DNA from: Anaerolineae bacterium CG2_30_57_67
Lineage (GTDB): Bacteria; Chloroflexota; Anaerolineae; Anaerolineales; Villigracilaceae
Reading direction: 5' to 3'
Length of the DNA stretch: 55,033 nucleotides
NCBI GenBank assembly: GCA_001872455.1
Contig: MNXJ01000050.1
Coordinates: forward strand, 1-55,033
In this document: positions 9,462 to 17,965 of the stretch, piece after piece
Position numbering within the stretch: position 1 is the first letter of the stretch
Layout: each line of letters starts with the position of its first letter
The notes under the pieces: model-generated
Seen by the model: the letters and a program-made list of their open reading frames with translations, nothing else
The model's database searches: none
What the model was told of the DNA's origin: nothing
Position numbers and translations under genes: made by a program

Positions 9462-9490
9462 ATCATAGCACGCATTGTACAAATCCGCAA
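9462..9490 (-). promoter_or_regulatory. Promoter of the AAA_14 ATPase gene
   Basis: On the minus strand TTGCGG (9485-9490) and TATGAT (9462-9467) are separated by exactly 17 bp and lie about 40 bp upstream of the start codon. The -35 box lies inside the left arm of a perfect inverted repeat (9479-9507), which suggests repression by a dimeric binder. Confidence 0.6.
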
Positions 9491-9507
9491 TCGTGTTGCG
9501 GATTTGT
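9479..9507. repeat. 12-bp perfect inverted repeat over the AAA_14 promoter (candidate operator)
   Basis: ACAAATCCGCAA (9479-9490) and its exact reverse complement (9496-9507) are separated by 5 bp. The repeat covers the -35 element of the ATPase promoter. No run of T follows, so an operator is more likely than a terminator. Confidence 0.6.
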
Positions 9508-9555
9508 CGTCCATTCTTGACGGCGGACGCGAGGATGTGTGCACAGTTCCCCTTT

Positions 9556-9597
9556 TTGGTAAATCGTTATTTTTTCGATAAAGTGACGATTTACCAA
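9556..9597. repeat. 12-bp inverted repeat with 18-bp spacer
   Basis: TTGGTAAATCGT (9556-9567) and its exact complement (9586-9597) flank an 18-bp AT-rich centre, between the 169-residue gene and the ATPase promoter. The arms are AT-rich and there is no T tract in a useful position, so it is a weak terminator candidate and could be a binding site. Confidence 0.45.
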
Positions 9598-9625
9598 GCC
9601 AAGTTAAGATGCTTCACAACTTGCC

Positions 9626-10135
9626 TTATCCTTCCGCCTTCACTTTCTCTGCCACCTTCTTCGCCACCGCGCTGACCACCGCGCCGGGACCGTTGAGGGC
9701 GGCCAGCAGGACTTCGAAGATATCGGACCCCATGCGTTTGACAGCCCGCAGGCGGCGGGCCAGGAAACTTTCATCCAGCTCTTCCGCTTTAACGATCTGA
9801 CCTTCGATCTCTTCCACTTCGGCGGAGAGGTCTTCTTTTTGCTGGGCGGGCAGGCTGGCGGACTGGATGGCCTGGTAGACAGGCGCAAAGATATTTTGCG
9901 TGCTTCCCCCCACTGTATTGCCACTGCCGGTGAGGATGGTGGAACCGGTGATGCTCCCGCCCGCCACCACACTGCCCGTGCCGCCGGTGATATTTTTATC
10001 GCGCCCGACGAAGTCGCCGCCGCCGGTTTTTACATCCCCGGCGACGAATGCGCCGACCTGGGTTTGGATGAGCAGGGCTTCTTTTTCAGCCAGATCCTTC
10101 TTCAAGACCTCGCTTTGTTCCTGGATGGTGGACAT
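9626..10135 (-). CDS. Hypothetical protein with Gly-rich GD/GSGN beta motif
   Basis: A 169-residue protein. Residues 1-25 are a short charged helix; residues 28-85 are a Gly/Thr/Val-rich stretch of short repeats (AGDVKTGGGDFVGRDKNITG, later GSGNTVGGSTQNIF); residues 86-169 are helical and charged, ending in a Val/Ala/Lys-rich helix. The start is supported by GGGAGG 5 bp upstream. The GSGNTV motif is shared with the N-terminus of the STAND ATPase about 5 kb away. Similar Gly-rich leaders occur in front of STAND proteins, where they are thought to mediate association. The function is unknown; a role as adaptor or partner is inference. Confidence 0.72.
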   Translation of the reverse strand: MSTIQEQSEVLKKDLAEKEALLIQTQVGAFVAGDVKTGGGDFVGRDKNITGGTGSVVAGGSITGSTILTGSGNTVGGSTQNIFAPVYQAIQSASLPAQQKEDLSAEVEEIEGQIVKAEELDESFLARRLRAVKRMGSDIFEVLLAALNGPGAVVSAVAKKVAEKVKAEG

Positions 10136-10331
10136 GAGAACCTCCCCGCGAGATGACGTTGCTATCAGGTTACAACAAGTCCCCCATCCACAAGGCGAGC
10201 ACCCTTTGCCACTTCGGCGCTAGGCTCAAGATGACCTGCTCGACGTCATACAAAAAATTCGCAGACCGAGTACCACATTCGGGCTTGCGAGATTTTTTTT
10301 TGCACATTTTCCAGCAGAAAAGTTTGACTTG

Positions 10332-10404
10332 TGGGCCCGGCTGGAGTCGAACCAGCGACCAAGAGATTATGAGTCCCCTGCGCTAACCACTGCGCCACGG
10401 GCCC
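10332..10404 (-). tRNA. tRNA-Met (CAT)
   Basis: The minus strand folds into a full cloverleaf: acceptor GGGCCCG/CGGGCCC, a 7-nt anticodon loop CTCATAA with anticodon CAT, and T-loop TTCGACT, with discriminator A. Elongator Met is most likely; tRNA-Ile2 (lysidine-modified CAT) cannot be excluded. Confidence 0.93.
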
Positions 10405-10475
10405 TTGTTCGGTAAAACAATAATCAGTTATCAGATCTGTTCACTGATTACTGACAACTGATTACTGAACCGAGA

Positions 10476-10546
10476 GCGGGAGACGGGATTCGAACCCGCG
10501 AATATCAGCTTGGAAGGCTGATGCCTTACCACTTGGCGACTCCCGC
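10476..10546 (-). tRNA. tRNA-Gly (TCC)
   Basis: The minus strand gives a full cloverleaf with acceptor GCGGGAG/CTCCCGC, anticodon loop CTTCCAA (anticodon TCC), T-loop TTCGAAT and discriminator T, typical of tRNA-Gly. The 71-bp spacer to tRNA-Met holds short repeats of CTGATTACTG. Confidence 0.95.
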
Positions 10547-10631
10547 AACCCTGCTATTCTACCAGCGGGAAATGAAGATGGTCAAGTGTTTTTTTATGGC
10601 GTTACAGGGGTTTTTCAATCTGGGAGAAAAA

Positions 10632-10720
10632 ATGCCATCGCCAAAGGCTACTGAAATAGTTTTGACCGAAACAGAGCAAAAAGGTTTGGAAAAATTAGGC
10701 ACGGTTCAGAAAAGCCCAAT
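10632..10720 (+). pseudogene. Remnant of an IS630-type transposase N-terminus
   Basis: The frame starting at 10632 reads MPSPKATEIVLTETEQKGLE and then LEKLGTVQKS. This resembles the beginning of IS630-family transposases (EIVLTxxExxxLExL). Resemblance stops after about 30 residues and the rest of the transposase is missing. Recognition is from memory of the family, so this is moderate evidence. Confidence 0.45.
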
Positions 10721-10878
10721 TTGTGGCAAAAACACCTTTACAATTTACTCCGGATTCGCACCCCCATATGCGGAGATTAAGCGGCTTTTGCGCTGAAATG
10801 TTCCGTATTTAAGGCCTCGCACAATAAATACTTGTCATGAAATTGTAGAGCAGATTTTTATGCAATGTGAACCGTGCC

Positions 10879-10922
10879 AAAAAATGCTTGCGGAGACATT
10901 GAAGCCCCGCAAGCATTTTTTT
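10879..10922 (-). terminator. Rho-independent terminator after the Rrf2 gene
   Basis: A perfect 15-bp stem (10879-10893 with 10907-10921) has a run of A on one side and a run of T on the other. It lies 22 bp beyond the stop of the Rrf2 gene and could work in both directions. Confidence 0.8.
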
Positions 10923-10943
10923 GGCGGTCTTTTTTGCGATGTG

Positions 10944-11351
10944 CTAATGAGTTGTGGTAGCAAATTGGGCAAAATTTGTGCCACCCAAGCGCGTAACCAA
11001 ATCTTCTTGAGCATTGCACCAAATGGAGCGCAACGGGCACTCATCGCCAAAACCGCAGGCGTCTTTGTCGTTGACACACTCGTTGAGGGTGATGGGTCCG
11101 TCAATTGACTCAACTACATCCAGCAACGTGATTTCTTCGGGGGGTTTTGCCAGCGTCACGCCGCCCCGTGCTCCGCGCGAAGTTTGCAACAACCCGGCAA
11201 TTGAGAGTTGAGAAATTATTTTTGCCAGAAACGAGGGCGGAATATGTTGCTCTTGCGCAATCTGGCTGGTGGCCGCGCGCTGATTTGCGCCCAACTGGGT
11301 AATGTATAGAACGGCGCGGATGGCGTAATCGGCCTGACGGGTAATTTGCAT
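10944..11351 (-). CDS. Rrf2-family transcriptional regulator, probably Fe-S dependent
   Basis: A 135-residue winged-helix regulator of the Rrf2/IscR/NsrR family. The N-terminus MQITRQADYAIRAVLYI and the wing region SRGARGGVTLAKPPEEITLL are typical. Three cysteines of the ligand loop are present in CVNDKDACGFGDEC, with a fourth shortly after, consistent with a [2Fe-2S] or [4Fe-4S] cluster. The start at 11351 is preceded by GGAGAGG; an ATG 15 bp upstream overlaps this site and is less likely. It stands alone, so the targets are not evident. Whether it senses iron, Fe-S status or NO cannot be decided from sequence. Confidence 0.9.
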   Translation of the reverse strand: MQITRQADYAIRAVLYITQLGANQRAATSQIAQEQHIPPSFLAKIISQLSIAGLLQTSRGARGGVTLAKPPEEITLLDVVESIDGPITLNECVNDKDACGFGDECPLRSIWCNAQEDLVTRLGGTNFAQFATTTH

Positions 11352-11370
11352 GAAAAGCCTCTCCAATAAG

Positions 11371-11383
11371 GGTATTTTTTACC
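11371..11383. promoter_or_regulatory. Small AT-centred palindrome upstream of the Rrf2 gene
   Basis: GGTATTTTTTACC lies 19 bp upstream of the Rrf2 start. Its arms (GGTA/TACC) and AT-rich centre resemble an autoregulatory site of Rrf2 proteins, but the arms are only 4 bp. Confidence 0.25.
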
Positions 11384-11496
11384 TGAATAGATGAATTTTA
11401 TCGGAGAGTGTAGACCGGCGCAAGTGATGGAGGTCATGGAGAAAGTATGACCTTTTACTCCGAATTTTCGGAAAGGAATGCATCTTGGCCGTTGTG

Positions 11497-14400
11497 TCAA
11501 GGCGCGGGTAACGGCGTATTGCTCGGCATTGGCAGCGGCGTATCGCTCGGCGCGGGCAGCGGCGTATCGCTCGGCGCGGGCAATGGCGTATCGCTCGGCG
11601 CGGGCAGCGGCGTATCGCTCGGCGCGGGTAACGGCGTATCGCTCGGCGCGGGTAATGGCGTATCGCTCGGTGATGGTGTCGCGGTCGGTGTTTCGCTGGG
11701 CGGGAGCGGGGTGGGGCTGGGCGGAATGATGCGCAGATGCGCCAGCAGTTCGGCGTAGCCGCCGTTTTTGTTTTCCATGCGCAGACGCAGAGTCACTTTG
11801 TCGTTGGTCAGGGAGGTCAAATCCCAGTTGTAGATTTTTTCAGATTGGCGCAGGGGGTTGCCGCTTTCAAGCAGCGTTTCCCAGGTTTTAGGGTCGTCGC
11901 CGTAGCCGAATTCCAGACGGAAGAGGCTGAAATTGGGCGCGAAAGCGGCGGCGTTGATGGAAAGTTCGTTCTCGTGCAGGACGTCGCCCTCGCGCAAATT
12001 CCATTGAAGTGTGGGGCGGTCGTCGCCGTTGCAGTCGCCGTCGGGGACGAAGAAGATGGGGCGCTCGAAGCCCTGCTCTTCGGCCCAGTTGCGGCCTTGG
12101 TCGTCCTGACGCAGCCAGCGGCGGGCAAAACTGTCGGTGACGTTGAGCGTCATTTTTTCGGCGACAAATTCGCTGCACAAAGCGTTGGCACGCAAACCGG
12201 TCCAGGTGTCGAGATTTTCCTGTTTCCACAGGTCTTCGCTGGCGGGCAGCGGCGGCTGGTCGCCAGCGAAAATTTCCAGGCGCTGCTGCGGGCATTTCTC
12301 TGAAGGCTCGGCGCCGGACAGGGCGCAGATGACTTTTTCCATGATGCCGGGCGGGCGGTCAAACCCGCGCGGGTTTTGGGGCACGGCGGCCTGCATGAAG
12401 TCGGCCCAGATGGGCGCGGCGCCGCTCAGCCCGGTGGTGTTGACCATGGGGGTGTAGTCGGCGTTGCCCACCCAGACGCCGACGGCCAGGTCGGGCGTGA
12501 AGCCCATCGTCCAGTTATCGCGGAAGTCGTTGGTGGTGCCGGTTTTGGCGGCGGCGGGGAAGGGCAGGTTGATGACCGAGTTGCGCCCAAACATCGGCGC
12601 GCGCGCTTCGTTGTCGGAGAGAATGTTCGCCATCAGATAGGCGTGTTCGGCGCGGATGACTTGCTCGCCTTGCGGCGGCTGATATTCGTAGATGACGTTT
12701 CCGGCGTAGTCGCTGATTTTGAGAATGGCGACCGGCGGAATCTTTTGCCCGTTGTTGGCGATGACGGCGTAGGCGGCGGTCATTTCCAGCACCGAAACAT
12801 CTCCGCCGCCGAGAGTCAGCGCCAGGCCGTAGTCATCGCGCGTCAGGCTGGTGATTCCCAGGCGGCGCGCCATGCCAATCAGCCCTTCGCTTTGCGGGGT
12901 GGCGGGGTCATCGTAAATGCCCGCAAATTGCAGGGTTTTGACCGCTGGAATGTTGAAGGAGTTTGCCAGCGCGGTGCGCACGGTGACCGGGCCGTGAAAT
13001 TTGCCGTCATAGTTGACCGGCACATACGGCTCGCGTGGGTCATTCGGGTCGCCGGAGGGCGGAAAATAGGAAGGCACATCCCAAATCAACGTGGCGGGCG
13101 TCCAGCCTTTTTCAAAGGCGGCCAGGTAGGTGAAGGGTTTGATGGACGACCCCGGCTGACGGGTTTGGGTGGTCGCCATGTTGACCTGGCCGGAAATGGC
13201 CTCGTTGTAAAAATCTACCGAGCCGACCATCGCCAAAATTTCGCCGGTTTGCGGGCGGATGGCGACCAGTGCGCCGTTGCTGGCATTTTTATCCACCAGA
13301 TTGGCAACCTGCTGGCTGACGATTTGCTGGGCGGCGTCTTGCAGGGCCGGGTCGAGGCTGGTGGTGACGACGAAGCCAGAGCGGTAGATGGTCTGCGCGT
13401 CGAAGCGGGCTTCCAACTGTTCGCGCACGAACTGCACCCAGTGCGGGTAGCGCGTCTGAATGTTGGGCGTGGGAAAATTGTAGGCGATGATCGCCTGTTT
13501 GGCGGCCAGTCCATCTTGAATGGCAACGCAAATGGGGGCGGGCGCATTGCTGACGGCAATGCAGTTTTCCTCCTGGCTCAGCAGGAACATCAAATCCAGC
13601 ACGTCGCTGTTGCGCTGCAGGGTCGCCTCGCGGTTGGTGTGGATATCGTAGACCGAGGGCGCCTGCGGCAGACCGGCCAGAAAAGCGGCCTGCGCCAGGT
13701 TCAAATCATCGGCCAGGCGGCCATTTTTGACGCCGGTCAATTGGCCGTCAATCGCCGCGCCAAAATAGGTTTCGGCGGCGGCTTCGATGCCGTAGGCCAG
13801 GTTGCCGTAGTAGATTTCGTTCAGGTACAGTTCCAAAATTTCATCTTTGGAATAACGCCGGGTGATTTCTGCCGCCAGAATGATTTCGCGCAGTTTACGC
13901 TGATAGGTGCGCTGGACGCGTTCTTCGGGCGAGAGCAGCAGGGCGCGCGCCAGCTGCTGGGTGATGGTCGAAGCGCCGGGGCCGTTTCCGCCGCTGGTGG
14001 CGTTTTCCCACACGGCGCGCGCGATGGCGACCGGGTCGAAGCCGGGATGGGTGTAAAAACCCTTGTCTTCGGTGGCGATGGTGGCGGCGATGACATAGGG
14101 CGAAATTTGATTAATCACAACGTAGGTGCGCCGCCCGGCATTTGGGTCGAGAATTTCGTACAGCGGGCCGCCGTTGCGGTCGAGCAGGCGCGTGGTTTCA
14201 AACTGCGCCGAGCGGGCGCGCAAATCGTCCACGCCGGGCAGCGAGGAGGCCACCGAAGCGTAGGCCAGCGCCGCGCCAATGGCCCCTGCCAGAATCAAAA
14301 TTACCAGGACGAACAGCCCAAAAATCATGCCGCGCGCCAGGCACCCGGCACTGTTGCGCCAACTGATCGGCGGTTGGGCGGGCGGGCGCGGCGCGGTCTG

Positions 14401-14598
14401 CGTGCGCAGCGCCACCGGAGCCACGCGAGTTCCATTTAGGTCGGTTTCGTCCACTCGTTCGGGCAGGGGCAGGTAGGGGTCCGGGTAGAGCGGCGCGGGC
14501 CGGTTGGAGCGGCCCCCTTCCGGCAGAAGCGTTCCGCTTTCGCTGGGAGTCTGATTCGAGCGGCGGGTGGTGCTAAATTCGGGCGGTTGATTGTTCAT
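11497..14598 (-). CDS. Class A penicillin-binding protein (transglycosylase/transpeptidase)
   Basis: A bifunctional peptidoglycan synthase of 1033 residues. It has a cytoplasmic N-terminus of about 85 residues and one membrane anchor (about 88-112). The GT51 domain carries EDKGFY (177-182) and [11 protein letters not shown]. The transpeptidase domain has SSIK (about 483), SFN (about 546) and KTGTT (about 686). After the transpeptidase there is a beta-rich extension and a proline-rich tail of repeated APSDTPLP (about 960-1033), longer than in most PBP1 proteins. The upstream gene (maoC) ends 39 bp away. Catalytic residues are all present, so it should be active. The tail may span or contact the cell wall. 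Confidence 0.95.
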   Translation of the reverse strand: MNNQPPEFSTTRRSNQTPSESGTLLPEGGRSNRPAPLYPDPYLPLPERVDETDLNGTRVAPVALRTQTAPRPPAQPPISWRNSAGCLARGMIFGLFVLVILILAGAIGAALAYASVASSLPGVDDLRARSAQFETTRLLDRNGGPLYEILDPNAGRRTYVVINQISPYVIAATIATEDKGFYTHPGFDPVAIARAVWENATSGGNGPGASTITQQLARALLLSPEERVQRTYQRKLREIILAAEITRRYSKDEILELYLNEIYYGNLAYGIEAAAETYFGAAIDGQLTGVKNGRLADDLNLAQAAFLAGLPQAPSVYDIHTNREATLQRNSDVLDLMFLLSQEENCIAVSNAPAPICVAIQDGLAAKQAIIAYNFPTPNIQTRYPHWVQFVREQLEARFDAQTIYRSGFVVTTSLDPALQDAAQQIVSQQVANLVDKNASNGALVAIRPQTGEILAMVGSVDFYNEAISGQVNMATTQTRQPGSSIKPFTYLAAFEKGWTPATLIWDVPSYFPPSGDPNDPREPYVPVNYDGKFHGPVTVRTALANSFNIPAVKTLQFAGIYDDPATPQSEGLIGMARRLGITSLTRDDYGLALTLGGGDVSVLEMTAAYAVIANNGQKIPPVAILKISDYAGNVIYEYQPPQGEQVIRAEHAYLMANILSDNEARAPMFGRNSVINLPFPAAAKTGTTNDFRDNWTMGFTPDLAVGVWVGNADYTPMVNTTGLSGAAPIWADFMQAAVPQNPRGFDRPPGIMEKVICALSGAEPSEKCPQQRLEIFAGDQPPLPASEDLWKQENLDTWTGLRANALCSEFVAEKMTLNVTDSFARRWLRQDDQGRNWAEEQGFERPIFFVPDGDCNGDDRPTLQWNLREGDVLHENELSINAAAFAPNFSLFRLEFGYGDDPKTWETLLESGNPLRQSEKIYNWDLTSLTNDKVTLRLRMENKNGGYAELLAHLRIIPPSPTPLPPSETPTATPSPSDTPLPAPSDTPLPAPSDTPLPAPSDTPLPAPSDTPLPAPSDTPLPMPSNTPLPAP
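11503..11672 (-). repeat. 24-bp tandem repeat encoding the APSDTPLP tail
   Basis: The unit tatcgctcggcgcgggcagc plus ggcg is repeated about seven times with small changes at the 3' end of the penicillin-binding protein gene. It encodes 8-residue APSDTPLP units. Such arrays vary in copy number by slippage. Confidence 0.85.
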
Positions 14599-14618
14599 AA
14601 GGTTTTTAGGCTGGAGTC

Positions 14619-14636
14619 CAACGTCTCCTGACGTTG
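14619..14636. repeat. Small palindrome between maoC and the PBP gene
   Basis: CAACGTC and GACGTTG flank a 4-nt loop in the 39-bp spacer. There is no T tract, so transcription may read through; it may be a dispersed intergenic palindrome. Confidence 0.35.
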
Positions 14637-14637
14637 T

Positions 14638-15099
14638 TTACTTGTTTTTGACGAGTACCGTCCAATTACCCTTCATTACAATTTCATCTTTTTGATTGTG
14701 GACAGTCACCGTCAGCGTCACCGCTCCGCCGCCCAGACGCGGAAAGGCCTTGGCTTCGGCCACTTCCATCACCACGTGAATCGTGTCGCCGAAGAAAACC
14801 GGCTTGACAAATTTCCACTCGCCGATTTCACGGAAAGCGATGACGTTGGCGCCGAGGATGCCGGTCTGCACCGCCAGCCCCGAGGCGACTGCCAGCCCGA
14901 GCAGGCCGTGCGCGATGCGCTGACCGAAGGGCGTGGCGCGCGCGAATTCGGCGTCGGTATGAATCTGGTTGAAATCGCCGGAGAGCCCGGCAAAGGCGAT
15001 GACATCGTGCTCGCTGATGGTGCGCCCAACCGAGGTCATGCGCTGACCGGGGGCAAAATCTTCAAAATACAGGCCGTGATTTAAGTTGAGTTCGCTCAT
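14638..15099 (-). CDS. MaoC-like (R)-hydratase / hot-dog dehydratase
   Basis: A 153-residue single hot-dog-fold protein of the MaoC dehydratase type, acting on acyl-CoA enoyl/hydroxy substrates. The family signature is clear: the motif FAGLSGDFNQIHTD holds the catalytic Asp and His, followed by GQRIAHGLL. The start at 15099 has AGGAG about 8 bp upstream and lies 21 bp after the rhodanese stop; a longer in-frame extension would overlap the rhodanese gene. No fatty acid or polyhydroxyalkanoate genes are near, so the substrate is unknown. Confidence 0.9.
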   Translation of the reverse strand: MSELNLNHGLYFEDFAPGQRMTSVGRTISEHDVIAFAGLSGDFNQIHTDAEFARATPFGQRIAHGLLGLAVASGLAVQTGILGANVIAFREIGEWKFVKPVFFGDTIHVVMEVAEAKAFPRLGGGAVTLTVTVHNQKDEIVMKGNWTVLVKNK

Positions 15100-15119
15100 G
15101 GAAATCTCCTTCTGGCGTT

Positions 15120-15599
15120 TTATTGGCCGTAGACAACCGGATAGCCCAGTTGCATCCAGTCGCCCAGACCGCCGCTGACGCTGGTGATGTTGCTGAACCC
15201 GGCTTGCCGCAAAATATCGCGTCCGCGTGGGGAGCGGCTGCCCGATTGGCAAATGACGACGATTGGTTTGTCGCGTGGAACTTCGTTGACGCGTGCGGCG
15301 AGTTCATCTATCGGTATCAACAGGGCGTCCTGCAGGTGAAAATTGTTCCACTCGCCCTGAGTGCGGACATCTACGAAGACGGCCCCGCCTTGCTGGTAGA
15401 GTGTGTAGGCCTGGTCGGCGTTGATATCGTTGGGTAAATTGCTAGCCGAAATTTTCTTGCCGTTGTTGCCCGCAAGCACAATCAGCGTGATGATGATGGC
15501 GGCCAGCGCCAGAATACCAATTTGTACTGCCGGGCGGCGGAAAAACCCTGAAACAGGGCTTTGATTGCGCGTAGCGCGGCGTGTGGATTTTTTTGACAT
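15120..15599 (-). CDS. Membrane-anchored rhodanese-like protein
   Basis: A 159-residue protein with a basic N-terminus, one membrane segment (about 26-44, GILALAAIIITLIVLAG) and one rhodanese domain outside the membrane. The active-site loop CQSGSRS, with the cysteine in place, indicates sulfur transfer activity; VDVRTQGEW is the usual upstream rhodanese motif. It is followed at 21 bp by maoC, so the two may form an operon. The sulfur acceptor is unknown. Confidence 0.9.
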   Translation of the reverse strand: MSKKSTRRATRNQSPVSGFFRRPAVQIGILALAAIIITLIVLAGNNGKKISASNLPNDINADQAYTLYQQGGAVFVDVRTQGEWNNFHLQDALLIPIDELAARVNEVPRDKPIVVICQSGSRSPRGRDILRQAGFSNITSVSGGLGDWMQLGYPVVYGQ

Positions 15600-15683
15600 G
15601 CAAATTTCTCCTAAAGTGGCGTTACTTTGTGAATGCGGGGCGAGGTGAATCTTAAACGCTGTAGTGGGCTAAAAAGTTGCGGA

Positions 15684-17582
15684 TTAGCGTCCTCCGGCGC
15701 TGGTTTCCTCACGCGGGTCGGCGCCAGCGTAGAGAGAACCATCTGCGCCGCGCAAAATGGCTCCGACAGCGCCGAAATCTTTATCCCAGGCGGGGGCTTC
15801 TTCGGGCAAATAGCCGAGCGCTTTCAGCCCGTCGGCGGCAGTGGCGAACAGGTCAGCCTCCAGGCGCAGACCGCCGGGGGTAAATTCGTGCGGCGCAAAT
15901 GATGATGGCGCTGAAATGCTGTAAAAACGTGGCGCGCTAATCGCTTGTTGGATGTCCATGTCAAAAATGACCAGGTTGAGAAAGACCTGTACCAGCGTTT
16001 GGGCTTGGGTGTCGCCGCCGGGTGTGTTGTAAGCCATGAAAAACTTGTCGTTTTTGAAGACAATCACCGCGTGTGGTGTAATGCGCGGGCGTTTTCCCGG
16101 CTGAAGCGCGTTGACGTTCGCCGGGTTGAGACGAAACTGATTCATACGATTGCCCAAATTTAGCCCGGTACCAGGCAGCATGGGCGTTTTTGGAAAATCG
16201 GAGGGAGTGATGACAACGGCATTGCCCTGCGCATCAACAATTGCCACCTGGGACGTATCCTGCCCGATGGTGAAATCGCTCAGGCTGGCGAGGGTTTCCG
16301 TTAAATTGAATCCGGCTGCCGGTTGGGGAAAATCTGTCTCGGCAGAACCGGCTTGGAAACCGGCAATTTCTCCTGGCGCGGGCAAATTTCCAAAGGCAGA
16401 AGCGGTCATTTTTTCCCGCCGTTGAGTAGCATAGGGCTTGCTCAACAAGGTTTCAAGCGGCACGTTGACGAAAGCGGGGTCAGCCACATAGGCGTCGCGG
16501 TCGGCCATGGCGATCTCGATGGCCTGGGCGACGGTATGAATGTATTGCGGGCTGTTGTGTCCCATGCTTTTCAGGTCTACGCCTTCGAGAATTTGTAGAA
16601 TGAGCGGTTCCATTATGCCTTGCGACCAGGTTCCGTTGCCATAAAAAGTGTACTCGCCATAATTACCGGTCACGGGTGTTTCCCAGCCGCCGCTGTAGGT
16701 TGCCAGGTCGTTGTAGGTCATCAGCCCGTGTTGGTCTTTGTGCATTGTGTCAATTTCTTGGGCAATCACGCCTTGGTAAAAGTAGTCGCGCACGGCCTGA
16801 ATGCCGTCGGAGCGGGTGCCGCCACTTTGCAGTGCGCTCTGTTCGGCATCAGCCAGGGCTTGCAGGGTGTTCGCCAGGTCAGGAAAAGTCATGCGGTCGT
16901 GAAGATGAATGGGACGCCACCATTCGCCGCGCAGGAAGACGCGCGTGTTTTCGGGTAGGAGGATGGCAAAGCCGAAACGCTCCAGCGTGGAAAGGTCGAG
17001 ATTGCGTTGGAAGATGGCGTGCGCCGGGAAGCCTTCGCGGGCAATCTGAATGGCGGGGGCGGCTAATTCGCTGAAACTCAGCGTGCCGCAGTCGTTTAAC
17101 AAAGCGGTAAGCACATCTGGCGAGGCGGGGACGAGCTGTGCCCAAATATCCAGCTCTGGCACAGTTTTGAAGCCGCGCGCGGCAAATCTTTCGATGGTTG
17201 CCGCTTCGGGCGCTTTGCCCGCACCGATGTAGGAGCGCACCTGGCCGGTTTGAGCATTGTAGACAAGGGCAGGCGCGACGCCGGGGAAGGAGGTTGCTTC
17301 GCCGTGTGTGATATTAAGAACCAGCAATGCCGAGACTGCTGCATCGCATGCGGATCCTCCGCGTTCCAGCACACTGAGAGCGGCAGCGGTTGCCCAGGGC
17401 GTGCCGGTGACGGCGGCGTATTGCTTTCCGCTGAAGAGCTGGCGCGGTTGACGAGTGCGGTCATTGTAGTCCATCAGGTCGCGTGGCCCTTTGGGTAACA
17501 GAGCGTAAATGCCCGCCATCAAAACGATAAGGGCGAGAATGGAAATTCCCGCCCATTTTAAAAATTTTACAAAGTGTTTCAC
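15684..17582 (-). CDS. Gamma-glutamyltransferase family protein
   Basis: A 632-residue Ntn-hydrolase of the gamma-glutamyltranspeptidase family, with an N-terminal membrane segment (about 9-29) that should place it outside the membrane. The early motif ATAAALSVLERGGSACDAAV fits the large subunit. The autoprocessing site lies near residue 441 in QDTSQVAIVDAQGNAV, where the Thr would become the new N-terminus of the small subunit. PGTGLNLGNRMNQF and PGKRPRITPHAVIV follow as expected. The residues before the nucleophile differ from the classic TTHFS form, so it may act as an acylase or hydrolase of another gamma-glutamyl compound. It is a single gene with no clear operon partners. Confidence 0.88.
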   Translation of the reverse strand: MKHFVKFLKWAGISILALIVLMAGIYALLPKGPRDLMDYNDRTRQPRQLFSGKQYAAVTGTPWATAAALSVLERGGSACDAAVSALLVLNITHGEATSFPGVAPALVYNAQTGQVRSYIGAGKAPEAATIERFAARGFKTVPELDIWAQLVPASPDVLTALLNDCGTLSFSELAAPAIQIAREGFPAHAIFQRNLDLSTLERFGFAILLPENTRVFLRGEWWRPIHLHDRMTFPDLANTLQALADAEQSALQSGGTRSDGIQAVRDYFYQGVIAQEIDTMHKDQHGLMTYNDLATYSGGWETPVTGNYGEYTFYGNGTWSQGIMEPLILQILEGVDLKSMGHNSPQYIHTVAQAIEIAMADRDAYVADPAFVNVPLETLLSKPYATQRREKMTASAFGNLPAPGEIAGFQAGSAETDFPQPAAGFNLTETLASLSDFTIGQDTSQVAIVDAQGNAVVITPSDFPKTPMLPGTGLNLGNRMNQFRLNPANVNALQPGKRPRITPHAVIVFKNDKFFMAYNTPGGDTQAQTLVQVFLNLVIFDMDIQQAISAPRFYSISAPSSFAPHEFTPGGLRLEADLFATAADGLKALGYLPEEAPAWDKDFGAVGAILRGADGSLYAGADPREETSAGGR

Positions 17583-17686
17583 GGCTGCTCCCAGAACGAT
17601 GAGATTTTTGTAATGGACCTCTTGCGAAAGTCGTAACTGCCTGCCAGTGGTGATTTGCGCTGTTTTCGGCGGGCCTCAGGAAAAAC

Positions 17687-17706
17687 AAGTCCGCTTAAGC
17701 GGACTT
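17687..17706. repeat. 20-bp perfect palindrome in the 17583-17965 spacer
   Basis: The spacer of 383 bp between gamma-glutamyltransferase and the membrane PAS protein has no convincing gene. It contains the perfect palindrome AAGTCCGCTTAAGCGGACTT and, 20 bp further, a smaller GGCAGGGCTTCAGCCCGCC hairpin. This looks like a dispersed intergenic repeat. Confidence 0.6.
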
Positions 17707-17965
17707 CCGCAACAAAATAAGGCAGGGCTTCAGCCCGCCGCCACCTCACGGGCAGACAATTACCGAAAGTCTTTTTTGTCATAATGAAACTAGGCCTCGA
17801 AGATTTTCTTGAGAGATTTCGGCCGTTTTTTACCTTCAGAACAGTGGTTTCACATTTAGTTACGCGGAGAAATAAATTTTCGGATTATGTGGCGAAGCCG
17901 TCGTTTGTATCTGGGGCGGCGCGGTGGGTCCATGGGCTATGCCTGAATAGAAATGGATACTGGGC

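Noticed and set aside
12376-14439. A 687-codon open frame on the plus strand
   Set aside because: It is antisense to the complete penicillin-binding protein, lacks any family motif, and is explained by the GC-rich codon use of the real gene.
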